The translations under genes and the position numbers were made by a program. From positions 471,790 to 535,789 of the forward strand of contig MNCI01003715.1 in the NCBI GenBank assembly GCA_015680685.1: a stretch of 64,000 nt of DNA, in the 5' to 3' direction. Below are positions 1-12,148 of the stretch, one piece after another. The notes beneath the pieces were generated by a model. It did no database searches. It worked only from the letters and a program-made list of their open reading frames with translations, and had not been told where the DNA came from. Positions within the stretch are counted from its first letter, which is position 1. Each line of letters begins with the position of its first letter. The stretch is from Gnetum montanum (lineage: Eukaryota; Streptophyta; Gnetopsida; Gnetales; Gnetaceae).

Positions 1-1279
1 TGCCCTGATCCATCATACATGTAACAATTAAGTGTGTGACCAATGATTTTTCTACCTCGCCACTACACCACCAACAGCCACCTAGTGGCTAGGGCATGAA
101 CAATTACTAATGTTTCATACATGCATGGATCCTATTTATCCACTTATTAATCCTTTTCATGGCTAATGTTTAGTCATGGAGATCACCCCCCATTCTAATA
201 TTTAGATTCTTAAGTGTTTCTCATCTTTTTGTTTTACATTTTTTTTTTCATTTTTCTATTTCTCAATCCAATTCTTCCTATTTCTTCCAATTTTTTCTAG
301 TTGTTGTTTTCATTTTCTTTATTGTGTAATCTTTCTTATGAATAAAAAAAATCATGTTTCCCATTGAGATGAGGTTTTCTCTATGTTGTCAAATCATAAG
401 GAACTGATTATTTGGACATTGAGACCACAACATCCACCAATCCATTCCATTAATAAGAGCTTCTTGCTCTAGTTATAATTACATCCTTTTTCACGATGAG
501 ACTCAAAATAATTTCATAATCATTATGTTTGGACAGAAGAGTGCAAAACCAAGGTGAAATGTGAAGGGTGTGACAACAAGGAGATTTATGGATTCTCTTT
601 GGCCACTTCTATATGTTCTATCATGTTTCCAAGGTTGTAACCATATCCTTGTAGATCTAACGAAAAATGGAAGTAAGAGTAACCTAAAACGACACTAAAT
701 AAACTTTTGTGGGTTCCATTGGAAAGACATGTACCCATGCTTGAAGGTTGAAAACTCCTTAGAATCGAAAAAAGCCATGTGTGCCATAAATCAACTCCTC
801 CCTTGGACAAAACACCAAGTGATGTTACTCCTCGCAACTATGATAGTCTTATGGTTGTTCACCAATGTGATGAAATGATGCAATGTCATTGCAATGTGGT
901 GTGAACTTGGTTTAAGTCTTGAAAATAAGTACTCATGATTATTTAACCATTAATAACACACAAGGTTTCATTGTGCCCCTGGTAAGACACCTCATGTCCC
1001 AATTTCTATAATCCTTTCTACAGTCCATCTCATCTAGTTGTCCAGGTGATCATAACTTGTGATTTTATGTAACATATAGTTATTATCTCAAATTGGTGGT
1101 TTTAACGTGTGTTTTGTTTCACATGTATGCATTGCATTCAACCCCTTTAGTGCCTATGGACATTTTTAGGTGTGGTTATACAAGGGCATCGTAGGCTAGA
1201 GCTTGCTTTGGGGAGGACAAACTTGTGTAACTTTTGTGACTTGTACTTCTTTAACATAACCACATTATTGTTCACCTTC
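1..1279 (+). repeat. Relic non-coding 3' region of an F2/F3-type Athila-like element
   Basis: There is no believable coding sequence here. The stretch is similar, in opposite orientation, to about 48,000-49,150 of this window: both have a 'cccccattctaata' motif, then a long T-rich run, and near 1,140-1,240 both have the block around 'gtgcctatggacat' followed by 'gctttggggagga'. It is therefore the region between gag-pro and the 3' accessory frame of an old element. The element continues at 8,285 after A1, which inserted at 1,280. Its 5' part lies outside the window. Small reading frames here are not supported. Confidence 0.6.
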
Positions 1280-2087
1280 TGATGAGTCTCGATGTACCCC
1301 TACACTCAACCATATGAATATGAGTGTTCTCATGCACGATCCGGTCAAACTCCACAGACTAAGTGCCTACACGTCTTATGGAACACGTAAGGTTAATCAT
1401 TCGTTGTCTTATATTTGTCATAGTTGTATGGTTTTAAGTAAGTCTGAGGTGTGTGATTTTTATATCTTTTCTATTTTATCTCCTATGCTAAGAGGTGAAG
1501 GGTGAAGAGACTAATTAACTAACTTTAACTAACTAACTAACTAAGCCTTAATTAACCTAGCATCATCATCCATTCCCACTTACTATTCACACCCTAAACC
1601 AATGCAACCTTGGTTACCAAACGCTAGTCATTGCTGGGATCACCAAGCGTAATGAACGTGCTCGAAGCGGTTGTACTAAATGCACTTAACTATGGGAGAA
1701 GGGTTGAGAGAGAATTAATTAACTAATAAAGAATTTAAATGATAAAAAATAAATAATAGTAAATAAAGTCCTATTTAGCTTAGTCCATGCACTGCAAGGT
1801 ATATCCAAGAAGTTCGTATTTATTTCCATACACAAACTTGTGTTCAGGTACAATATTTGCTTGAATAAAGATTCATTCACTTTGAAGTTCCTATTGCAGG
1901 CACATGGAAATTATTCTATCTCTGGAGGGAAAAAATTGTCAGAGTTTCGCTACAGTCTAGCCTAGGATGAGAAACAAGGGAGTGCCACCTCTTATTTATA
2001 GAACTGGCGACGGACCGCGATATCACGGGGGATGCGATATCACGGTGGATGCGATATCGTGGCCCATGTGATATCACATCCCATCAT
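1280..2087 (-). repeat. 3' LTR of A1
   Basis: Matches 7514-8284 along its whole length. On the plus strand it starts TGATGAGT and ends with GATATC palindromes and CCCATCA. The true U3 start (minus) therefore carries the GATATC palindrome cluster at about 2,010-2,080, followed in the minus direction by a TATA-like TATAAATAAG at about 1,993-2,003. Confidence 0.9.
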
Positions 2088-3833
2088 AACCCCATCACTA
2101 AATAAAAACTCATCCTCAAGTTCCTTACAAAATATTGGAAAGGTATGGGATTATTGACTCAAATGGAACTAATGGTGAATGGGATGACATGTGAACAAAT
2201 CATCATTACAAGACAAAACAAAATTGGTGTTCATGACAACAAGGGTGAACACCTTATACATTTGACATCAGGCCTTATTTGGCAACTGAGAGAGAAGAGA
2301 AAAGAGAGAAAAATTTTGCTGCTACCAATGCCAAGATTACACCTTTTGATGTCCATCCATAAGCACGCCATCAATCTTGCTCCTTGCATAGCTACTTTAG
2401 CATAGATCCATTCCAAGTGCTCCCTCCAGATCCACTCTATTGTTGTATGATTGCCATCTACACACACAATACAGTCTTTATATCAGCAAGGGCAAATGAA
2501 TCACAATGTAGTTGATACCTTGCTTCAGTAAAAGGTCCATTAGCTAAGTTGTGGTATGGTTGATACGAGTCTGGAGATATATTCATGGTGACTACCAAAG
2601 GTGTAGGGGTTAGGAGAAAATCGAAAAAATTTGGGTCCGGACCCCCATGACTAAGAGAGAACCTCCAGTAGCGATAGAATGGAGAAGGAAAAATAATAAG
2701 AAAGATGGAGAAAAAGAAACAACTATATCGCCGATAAAAGGGATATCAGGATGGAAATGAACAAAATAGAGTTAACTGCAAAATGTTAAGGGAAAGAATT
2801 TAATTGGTGCACCAAATAGGAATGTTAGTGGGTCCTCTCCAAAGTAGGCTCATGCCCTTAATGCCCTAACAAACCCACATTCAAAGAGTCTGTAGGCTCT
2901 AGGAATTTCATTTGGAACAAGAGTTAAAGTCTTAACCACAAGAATTTACCAAAAAGAAAACAATGCTTCAACCAAAATATACACTAATGATACAACCGGC
3001 AATGAGGTGAACAATGGAGGAAGAATGATGGAAAGAAGAGAATGGAATGGAATCCCAAATACAAGGTGGTGTACAACCTCTTGTGTATTTAATGATTAAT
3101 GTGACTTAGTAGATCCCATTCCAAGTTTGTCCTCAAACAAATCACATCCATTGACTTCGCATTAATGCATCTGGCCAAACCATCCTCATGAAGTAACAAG
3201 GATGCCTTCACCTAAGAGTCACCACCATTTTGACGAAATAAATAAGGAAAGAATGGGAAGCGAGAAGGGCCTTAGTTAGAGGGAACATTTTTATTTTAGT
3301 TCCATAACCAGTGCTTGTAGCCCAAATGATTATTTCATCTAAGGGGTGTGCTTTGAATTCTCACTATTTTTTTTTTGGTTTTATGTGTTTATACGTGAGA
3401 ACCACACCATGCAAAGACTTTCTTATTTTTATTTGCTCAGCTTCCCGATGATTGAGTAACGTCGAAACGGTAAGAAAACTCAAGAAGAAAACATTCAAGC
3501 ACCCAAGAGAATGGCCAACAAAAATGCATCAAGTTTCTTTGAAGTCACACCCTTTTCAATCCTTGAGTTCTTCCTTAGTTTGAGAAATGCCCAATCACCG
3601 ATTCGTTATAGTTCTTATTGGAAAAGGGACTGTACAGTTCCAAGCCAAGAGATACCATAGAGATTATGCATGTATGGATGAAGTGGACTTGTTGCCTATC
3701 ATATCAAAAAAACCATACTTTAGTATCAACATTGTAACTTAAAGGTAAAAATCAAACATTAGCAATCAATATAAAATAGTTCATACCATCATTAAGAACA
3801 CTTATTGGGTGACAAACTTACAAGATGGATAAG

Positions 3834-3867
<34 letters not shown>

Positions 3868-4301
3868 AAGAAATGAAAAAATATGAACAATGTTGTAAAA
3901 CAAAAACCAGAAAAGTTAAGGAAATTTGTAAAACAAAAATATGTAAAACAAAAATGTGTAAAACAAAAATATGTAAAAAAAAATGTGTAAACCAAAAACT
4001 TAAAAGAACTGAGGGTCTCAATTTATTAGCATAGGTGGCCATCTCCCCCATGACTGAATGGAAAGGGAGAGATCTAAAATAATGAACGTCTATTTGAATT
4101 TCTTAGAAGTGTCTAACTTCTCCTGATTGATGTTTTTAGGTTAAGGGGTGAAAGTTGGCGACATTCATATTCCAATGTATCTATGCCTTTGTTGTGGGCA
4201 TAGGTTGTTTCCCCAGTTCGTTCCATGCATGTTGGTGGGCTACTTTCTTAATTAGCTATCAACAACTATCTATTCTCTTGTGTGGTTTCTATATACAGGC
4301 A
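2088..4301 (-). other. Non-coding 3' region of A1 with relic accessory start
   Basis: This lies between the protease and the 3' LTR. It shares sequence with 41,844-44,041 in A2 and 55,686-57,922 in A3, so it is a conserved family segment and not random insertion. In the minus direction it holds a gggggagatggcc motif (about 4,035-4,052), a CA microsatellite, and at 2,457 a splice-acceptor-like AG followed by ATGGC. That site marks the accessory frame of related families. Here the frame is destroyed after a few dozen codons. The block next to the LTR is purine-rich on the minus strand, as expected for the polypurine tract. Confidence 0.6.
3836..3867. repeat. (CA)n microsatellite
   Basis: About 16 uninterrupted CA units, followed at about 3,895-3,990 by four to five imperfect copies of a 15-16-bp unit like 'tgtaaaacaaaaata'. 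A2 has the matching GT run at 42,286-42,301. Reading frames across it are artefacts. Confidence 0.9.
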
Positions 4302-7300
4302 TCATTGTATCTGTGTTTCTTGGGCACACCAGTTGCATGCAGAAGATGTTGAGCATTCCTCCATGTCATCAACCTCTGAGTCAATGTATGTGATGAATGG
4401 AACCTTCTTCTTCTTGATCTTTTCATAAATGTTTACCTTAGATATTTCCAAGGAAAGATCACGGATCCCTAGGCATGCATCTGTTGTACTCAGCCATGCC
4501 CTTCCCATTATAATTGGGAAGCTCTCTTTATTACTGTTGACTTCTATCACTAGGAAATTAGCTGGGTATGACCAACCACACATAGTGGTAACGATGTCCT
4601 CCACCAATCCCAAAGGAATTATGATGGATTGGTTAGCCAGCTCTAGTTGAATATTTCTCTTTTTGAGTTGGGGAAGGTTCTAGGCTTGATACATTTCTCG
4701 TGAGATTAAGTTGACTCCAGAACCTGAGTCAAGAAGAGCCTTATGAGGTTCATTCCTGATGACTTGGAGGTAGATTAAGGGACTTCCAGGGTCAGAGAGT
4801 TTCCTAGGAAGGTGGCCTACCTTGATCCAGTCGGTAACAGCATGTATTAACATAACTGTATGCATTAATCCCTATTGCTAGTTTGAAGGGAGCTCTGAAG
4901 CCTTGTATGTTGGAGGTGCCTGCACGGACTCAACCGCGTGTGGTTGTGAGAGTTTGTTTGGGCTTTTGGTTCTGAAGAAAGGTCTTCTCTTTTTATGATT
5001 GTTAGAACCAGCAACAGGTTGAAGATTTACGGCTCTCGTAGCATTGTGTTGCTGCGGTTGAGTGGGGAGTTCCCCCTGCATTGTTGGAGTGAGTTGTAGC
5101 GGAACTACTGGCGTAAGAGTGGCGAATGGATTCAGAGGATGGTACGCGCGTGGTATGTCTTCCATAGGAGAAGGAGTCCTAAAATACTCTTGAACTTGGT
5201 AGTGACGTTGTGGGGTTGTGCGACCCATAGAGTCACTTGGAAAAACCGGATGCTGCACGTAGTAGCCATATGGATCTGGTTGTTGATAAGGGTATTGTTA
5301 TCTCAGCGATGGCATCACCCATGACTGTCAGTGTTGCCACTACTGGTGTTGCCCAATAGGTTGTGGTGGAGTTTCACTTGGATAATACATTAACGGTTGG
5401 TGGAACTTCCTTTAATTACCTTAGGGATAAGGTAACCTTTAGGGTGCTCACCATCTATTAAGTCTTGGGTTGAGTGCATACACCCCAGAATCTTGTAGAT
5501 GTGAGATTATTGGGCAACATCCCTTAGGATGGTCATATTGGCAGATCTCACATCCATCGTCATTGTCTATATCCAAATCCAAACCTCATTGACGATAGTC
5601 ATTTTTCCCTTACCCTTGTTACGTGCAGGGTCTGAACCTCTCCACTTTTTCTTGTCATGGTCACTACTTCGCTCCTCCTTATATTCCTCTACGATTTTCA
5701 GGACCAATTCAAATCTACTATCTAAGGAGTCCTGTATTTGATCTACCTTAGCCACCACTTTCGTTGTTAACTTCAAAAGTGGTAAGTTTTTTCTATTCAC
5801 CAACTCTTCGAGTGGTGACTCATCCTCTTCATCACAGAATCTTACTTCCCTCTTTCGGAGGGAAGGATTGTGATTGTACTCTTCCGTGCTTTCTCTTTTC
5901 TGTAGCTCCCCTTCTTCTTTGGCTACTTGCTCCAACAATCTATGAATTTCATGCGATCTAAGTTCAAATAATCTCCCTTGGGCATATGTCCCAAGGGTTC
6001 TCCTAGTTTCATGCCTTAGCCCATCTACGAGGTGGCATAGTTGATCCCGTTGTGTGTAACCATGGCCCAGGCAACGATGTAGCAATGCATAATACTAGCC
6101 CATGGTATCATCCAAGGGTTCGTGAGTACCCTGCTTCCATCCTTGGATCTACTTATGCAAGTTGGACACTCTGGAGTACATTTTGTATTTATCATTGAAT
6201 AACTCTAACATCATACTCCATCTCCTAATGGTTTCCGGCTCTAAGGACCAATACCAACTCTCTGCTTCCTTTATGAGTATCCTAGGAAATAACTTTAATT
6301 TCTGCCACTCATTTTCTATGTTTTGCAAGGCGCAGGCATCATGGAATTCCTATAAATGATTTTGCGGATCAGCATTGTATCCCACTTCAAACCGTGGGAT
6401 ATTATTCATTTCTAGTCTCTTGATCTGGCTATCTTTTTGATGCCTTGTTGGCATTCTCACAGCCTCTGTAATGTCTAACATACTTCGGGTTGCTAGTAGG
6501 GGTTCATCATGATCATCTCTCTCATGGCGTCTATGATGCCTATGTGGTTCCCTACTTTCCCTTCTTTCATGCTTAGATTCCCTAGAGTGCCCTTGTCCTC
6601 TCTCTTGACTCTCTCGTCGAGCTCTCTCATTTTGTTTATCCTTATCCTCATTGTTATTCTCCTTGTGGCTGCGCTCTGATGTGGAAGGAGAGGGTGAATG
6701 ATGCGATGAAGGGGAAGAAGAAGGAGAACCATCGCCATGATGATGTTTCTTACCTTCTCTTCTATGGCAATGGCCCCGATCGTGATGACGATTAGAATGT
6801 CCATCCTTGTCATGTGTTTTTGTTCCCTCAATGAACAGTTGGCATTCACGGGGATCAAAACTAGGGTTTTGTATCGTAGAGCGTAGGTTCTAATACCCAA
6901 CCTCCTCACTATTGTTAGGAGGGGGAACATCATTCGATAGAAAACCTATTATAAGTGGTTCACCATCTCTAATTTCACTTAGGACTTGCGGGACCCCTTT
7001 GCCCTTCAACAATGTATGATGACTTTCCTACTGCAAGTCCCTTAGACATTGTGCTTTTGTGGGATGGTAGTCCCTTGTGTCGAAATCACCTACAGTGTAT
7101 TCAACACATAGCTGTGCAAGAGCACGAAGGAGCATGTTAGAAACTACCCAATCTGGGGGTAACACTATGTTACCTTGCAAATCACGCCAATGCAACTATT
7201 CATCCTGATGGAGGATAAAATTGAAATCGAGTATATACTCATTGGGACGAATATATACCACTCGATGCTGTTGAGGAACTGACGATTCTCGGTTATGCAT

Positions 7301-7369
7301 GTTGGACTACCGACTATTTCTTGTATGATCCCTAGGTGGTGAAGTGCTTTTGTTAGAAGAAGAATACAT
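4302..7369 (-). pseudogene. gag-protease polyprotein of A1 (broken)
   Basis: Read on the minus strand, gag starts near 7,369 (MYSSSNKSTSP) and runs through a capsid-like region. A clear block lies at 6,085-5,567, with GHGYTQRDQL, LRHETRRTLGTYAQGR and a charged ESPLEELVNRK. Then comes a zinc-knuckle region near 5,540 with CX2CX3HX4C spacing, a proline/glutamine-rich stretch (5,258-4,878), and an aspartic protease (4,865-4,302) with ALLDSGSGVNLIS and FPIIMGRAWLS. Several stops and at least two frame changes break it. The homologues in A2, A3 and D1 are broken at other places. The product would be virion structural protein and its maturation protease. No pol follows. Confidence 0.85.
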
Positions 7370-7494
7370 TGTGTCTTATTCGGTGTGCTGATTAACCATT
7401 TTTTAAATTTTTCTTTAATTAACCCTAAGGGTTCTTTTAAGCTCCCAACGATGTGGATACTTTCCTATGTTCTACTTAGCACACAAACACTTAG

Positions 7495-7512
7495 TCCCCG
7501 GCAACGGTGCCA
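7495..7512 (-). promoter_or_regulatory. Primer binding site of A1 (tRNA-Asp type)
   Basis: The minus strand reads TGGCACCGTTGCCGGGGA one base after the LTR end. This differs by one base from the tRNA-Asp primer site used by Athila/Tat-type Ty3/gypsy elements. Confidence 0.85.
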
Positions 7513-7513
7513 A

Positions 7514-8284
7514 TGATGAGTGGCGAGGTACCCCTACACTCAACCATACAAATATGAGCATTCTCACATGTGATCTGGTCGAACTCCACAGACTAATTGC
7601 CTACATGCCTTATGGAACACTTAAGGTTAGTCATTCATTATCTTCCCAGACTTACTTGTATTTGTTACAATTGTATGGTTAAGTAAGTCTGAGGTGTGTG
7701 ATTTTTATATCTTTTCTATTTTATCTCCTATGCTAAGAGGTTAAGGGTGAAGAGACTAATTAACTAACTTTAACTAAATAACTAACTAAGCCTTAATTAA
7801 CCTAGCATCAACATCTATTCCCACTTACCGTTCACACCCTGAACCAATGCAACCTTGGTTACCAAATGCTAGTTGTTGCTAGGATCACCAAGCGTAACGC
7901 ACGTGCTCGAAGCGGTCGTACTGAATGCACTTAACTATGGGAGAAGGGTTGAGAGAGAATTAATTAGCTAATAAAGCATTTAAATGATAAACAATAAATA
8001 AAGTCCTATTTAGCTTAGTCCATAAACTGCAAGGTTTATCCAAGAAGTTCGTCTTTATTTTTGTACAAAAACTTGTGTTCAGGTACAATATTTGCTCAAA
8101 TAAAGATCCATTCACTTTGAAGTTCCTACTGTGGGCACATGGAAGTTATTTTATCTCTGGAGGGGAAAAACTACCGAAGTTTCGCTATGCTCTATCCTAG
8201 GATCAGAAACAAGGGACTGTCGCCTCTTATTTATAGAACTAGTGGCGGACCACGATATCGCGTACGCGATATCATGTCCCATCA
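7514..8284 (-). repeat. 5' LTR of A1
   Basis: Pairs with 1280-2087. U3 (minus sense) starts at 8,284 with TGATGGGACATGATATCG and a GCGTACGCGATATCG palindrome. The TATA-like TATAAATAAGAGG follows within about 50 bp (8,228-8,240). R-U5 ends in GGTACCTCGCCACTCATCA at 7,514. Confidence 0.9.
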
Positions 8285-9205
8285 CCTTCCAAGTGCTCAA
8301 TTGTTACATTTTGTTGTTTCCCTTCTCATATAACTTGATCTGTCCACAACCTTGATTTCCATGCCCTTTTTCTTGCTCATTCTATTGCTTTTCACATTGA
8401 CAATTCCACCTTTCAGCACTCCTAGTGCCTCAAACTAGTTTTGCACTTACCCCAGGACTATGGACCTAATCTCAAACCTTTCAACCAATCATAGAGCTTC
8501 ATTTTTCATGCTTAGTTGCCCCATTTAAAGCATATTTTTGGACCCCGATGTCAACTACCTGACATCGAGTCAAATGTGGCGTTGAATATGCTATGTTAGG
8601 TCAATCAAAACCTATATATATGATCCCCTCAGTACCCAAACATCATTTTCATCATTTGTTGCTTAGGGAGTTGTTCAAATTTTCTCTTGCGACTTAGATT
8701 TCTACACCTCCACTTTTCACTTGCAATATTTAGCTCTCTACCACTCTAATTTTTCTATTATTTCAACCTATCTAAACCTAAATTGTTCAAGTTAATCATG
8801 TTGTGGGTGAGGGAGGGGGGGACGGGGGAATGTGACATGCTTGCATGTTAAACTTATTACAATTGATGATAATTTGCTATCGCTAAGAGGGTATTATAAG
8901 GGTAAGAATGTTAAAAAAATTTAGGTGTTATCATAAATAATAAATTGTATTAATGCCAAAAACTTTAGTTTTTCCACCCAAGGGACAACAATCATCATAA
9001 CAAGCCACACATAAGAAAAATGAAACCAACTATGTAAGGTCATACAAGGAGATAGTCACCTTTTGAGGATTTTTCTTGAAAATTTATTCTAACTCTACAA
9101 TCATATGAACTAAGAACTTAATGAACTAAGGTAACAAGTAAGGTATAAACTAATTAATGATAAACAATTCAACCTTAGTAACACTTGATCTTTGCTTGAT
9201 TGCAA
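8285..9205 (+). other. F3-like element, region upstream of accessory frame (possible intron and internal promoter)
   Basis: This resumes the element broken by A1. No coding sequence is visible. Two features stand out. A perfect 8-bp inverted repeat CGATGTCA/TGACATCG (8546-8553, 8560-8567) lies about 45 bp before TATATATA (8613-8621). The sequence just before the accessory start (9,206) resembles the splice acceptors ahead of the same ATG in other copies, although here AG has become AA. A G-run lies at about 8,808-8,827. Confidence 0.45.
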
Positions 9206-11965
9206 ATGGCCCCAAAAAGAGGAGGACAAGGAGAACCTTCATAGAGGGCACCCAAACATCCATGAGTTGGTCAAGGACATTAGGGTGAGTTGGCAAAACA
9301 TCAAGAGTAAGAAGCCTAATCTTTTAGCATCCATTAAGAGGCCCCTACTACTAGATAGTCGGTCCAAGGTGAGGTTGTAGAACCATCAACTCCCATGTAG
9401 GGACAACGTCTCATGTTAACTCCTAATTGCCTCAAGGCCATTCAAGAAAGGTCCATATTGACCTTAGTCATCGTGGAAATGAATTTCAAACCATTTATGG
9501 GTTTTCTCCAAAAGCAATTCAAACAGAACTTAAGGCATCACCTCTGTGGCCCATTCTTTCAAACAATGGTGAGTGGTACCTTAGCAAGACTTATCAATTC
9601 TGGCACAACAAAGATTAGGGCACCACTGTCAACATTTTTAGAGTTAATGTCTCTTTCTTAGTCAAGGAAATTACAACAACTCTGAATTTAAGAAACAAGG
9701 GGGCTAAGGTAGCCCATCTATCCATAAGATTTAACCCCAATACCAAAAAACTATGGCTGAAATGGGCATACGACAAAGATGATAAAAAATATAATGAACT
9801 AACTCTAGAGGAGAGGACATATTTTAAAATTGGTATATATCATCTATTTCCCACCAAAGGGCTCAACCAAATTTCAACATATGCAACTAGGGGAAGTGCT
9901 ATCTTAATGAGCAAATATGTGGCTAATCTTTCCAAAATCTACTTTATTGAAATTCAATGAGGGGTTCAAAGAGAAAAAGGTAGGAAAGCCAATACTCTCA
10001 TTTCCTTACCTAATAAGGAAGCTATGCAAACATGCTAGAATCCTGAAATATATGAATGATGTCCCTAGGGAGGCTCAAAATTCCTCCTTCACTAAACTCC
10101 TTAAACCTGCGACACCAAGAAAGGATCTTGGTGAACAGCAAGAACCAAAGAAGGAAGTAGAGTTAGAAGTATAAGTACAACATGAGCCTAAACAGCATCC
10201 TAAAACACAAGCTCTAGCACTGCTACTACAAAATTACAGGCCTACAATGAGCCATCTCTAGAAAATTATTAAAGTTATCAGTTGGGAAAGTAGAGATGAG
10301 TCTAATCTCTTTAGAGTCATGAATGATGCCATACAGCCCACTATTTCAGCCAATCCAACAAGGAGGAAGATCTCATTATAATGAGGAGGAGGATCCCAAT
10401 GGTCTAGGAAAATCTTTGGAAATGTTGCATCCTTTTAGGTGACACTTGAAACTAAAGAAGGTGCCATAGTTGCAGTAATGCAGCATTAGGATGTGGCAAG
10501 TGCAACATCAAGATGTGACAAGTGGACCAGAAGTAATCATAGATCATATTAAAGAATCATCCAATGTGCTTCTTGTGCCCCCAGTAGATCTTACTAGGAC
10601 TATAGATGCACAGCTACTAGCTAGAACTTTAGTGACTCCTGTAGTACAAGAGGATGTATTGGATCGTTTGCTACAGATGGAGCAAGTGATGACTACTTTG
10701 TTTGACATCCCTAGTGATGTTATTATAGCACAGTCAAACATCATCACCACTAAAGGAAACATGGCCATGGCTAAAGTCAGAATACAACATGCAGAAGTAG
10801 AAGTGCAAAGATTAGAATAAGAGTTAGCTGCCTTGAGAACTGAACAATGGAATCTTGCCCATTTTGTTGCACCTAACCAGTTGGAAAAATTTAGGATAGA
10901 GCAACTAGCTAAGTGAACTAAAGAGAATACAACTACAAAATAAGAAAAAGAGAAAGTAGTTTGAAATGCCTTTGCTACTAATGCACAATCCCATGCTTAC
11001 AAAAAGCCATTGACCACCACACAAGAAGAAAATAAGTAACTTGCCACTAAAACTTCAAGGTTGACCATAGTCGAGAAGCCAAAGAACATCCTAGAGAAGA
11101 GCATCCACCAGTTAAGAGACCAATTGGTGAGGGTCAACTAGGACATCAATAAATTAGCCAGAGAAAATAGAACCCTCTCAATGGAGGAGGTATGCTCGAT
11201 TTGACAAAAATTAGCAATAGAAATCTATGGGTGGAAGAATGAGGCCAAGAAACATGAGAAGTTGAAGAAACACTTCCACAAGCAAGTAGGCATGTATAAA
11301 CAAATAAATGAAAAAGAGATCTAAATGGCTAAAGCCCACATTAGATCCTTGTCAGCACAAAATCCTGAGTGGCAGCCAATTCTAGATAGCTATGCCTTAG
11401 TCCACCTAGTGGAAGTAAAGAATAAAGACGTATAGATTGAAGATTTGAAAGAATACATGGCATTGGATAATCTCATATATGCCAACCTTGCCATGTTAAT
11501 GGCAGGTTGACCTCGAAACAAGCTAGAGAAGCAAGTAGTAACCACTTATGCATTGTATGAGAAAGAGTTTGTAGATCAGAAAGATGCTTTGCAGAAGTTG
11601 CATGTGGAAAATTTGGAATTAGAAATGGTTAAGGCCAACTACCAGGTATAGAAGGATGTTGCCTCAAACCTAGCTAGAAGATTAACAGATTATCATGAAC
11701 TCAGAGAAAAGTTAGGGCCTTTGAGGAGGAATGATGGTAGTTTGTTGCTTGGTATGTGAAGGCTAACCAGATGTTCCCACAACTGCCATGCCCTTGGGAT
11801 GTACTAACGCTAACACACATTGGTTCAACAACCTAAATGGTACATGACCCAAGGACAAAAGAAGAAAAGTTGTAGGCATTGCTCAATCATTACAAATTTC
11901 ACAAGCCTAGTGACAAAGGGAAGCAATCAATGGAGGAGCCACCACCTCCAAGCACTACATGAGTC
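9206..11965 (+). pseudogene. 3' accessory coiled-coil protein of the F3-like element (broken)
   Basis: The longest copy of the accessory frame. It starts MAPKRGGQGEPS and then has a domain with NIFRVNVSFLVKEI and a YHLFPTKGL block near 9,830-9,870. That region resembles the plant-transposon-associated domain often seen in hypothetical proteins of gypsy elements; this is family resemblance by eye, not a search. After a frame change at about 9,910 come KPILSFPYLIRKLCKHA and a long heptad-like coiled coil (10,490-11,700). The C-terminal block 'LPCPWDVLTLTHIG' (about 11,780-11,820) recurs at 47,500 (minus) and 50,950. At least ten stops and several shifts make it dead. It sits where Athila elements carry an env-like frame, but I see no signal peptide or membrane segment. 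Confidence 0.65.
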
Positions 11966-12148
11966 TTCTAGTTTTGTCTTGTAATATTGTGTTCTATTTT
12001 TGTACTACACCACTGTAGCATGTAAGATTTAATTGTTTTTTTATTGTTTAAGTTAATCAATAATCCCATACCTTCAAAATATTTTGTAAAGAACTTGTTC
12101 CTCATTTTGTTTGAGTTGAGGACAATTTTTCATTCAATTCTAGGGATA

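Larger units (their letters stand above)
1280..8284 (-). mobile_element. A1: non-autonomous gag-pro LTR retrotransposon (F1, Athila-like)
   Basis: A complete 7.0-kb element on the minus strand. LTRs of 771 bp (5') and 808 bp (3') bound it, and the 5-bp target duplication ccttc is perfect (1275-1279 and 8285-8289). Next to the 5' LTR is a primer site close to TGGCGCCGTTGCCGGGGA, the tRNA-Asp type known from Athila/Tat elements. The internal part holds a broken gag and an aspartic protease, then about 2.2 kb of non-coding DNA. No reverse transcriptase, RNase H or integrase is visible, so it must have moved with enzymes from another element. It sits inside the older F3-like element. Confidence 0.9.

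Noticed and set aside
3792-4051. Small frames over the CA repeat and the T-rich run
   Set aside because: Low-complexity translation of a microsatellite.
7491-7513. tRNA gene fragment
   Set aside because: Only the 3' complement of a tRNA is present next to an LTR; it is a primer binding site.
9206-11965. Envelope-like protein as in Athila
   Set aside because: Position fits, but there is no signal peptide, transmembrane segment or envelope motif; coiled coil dominates.
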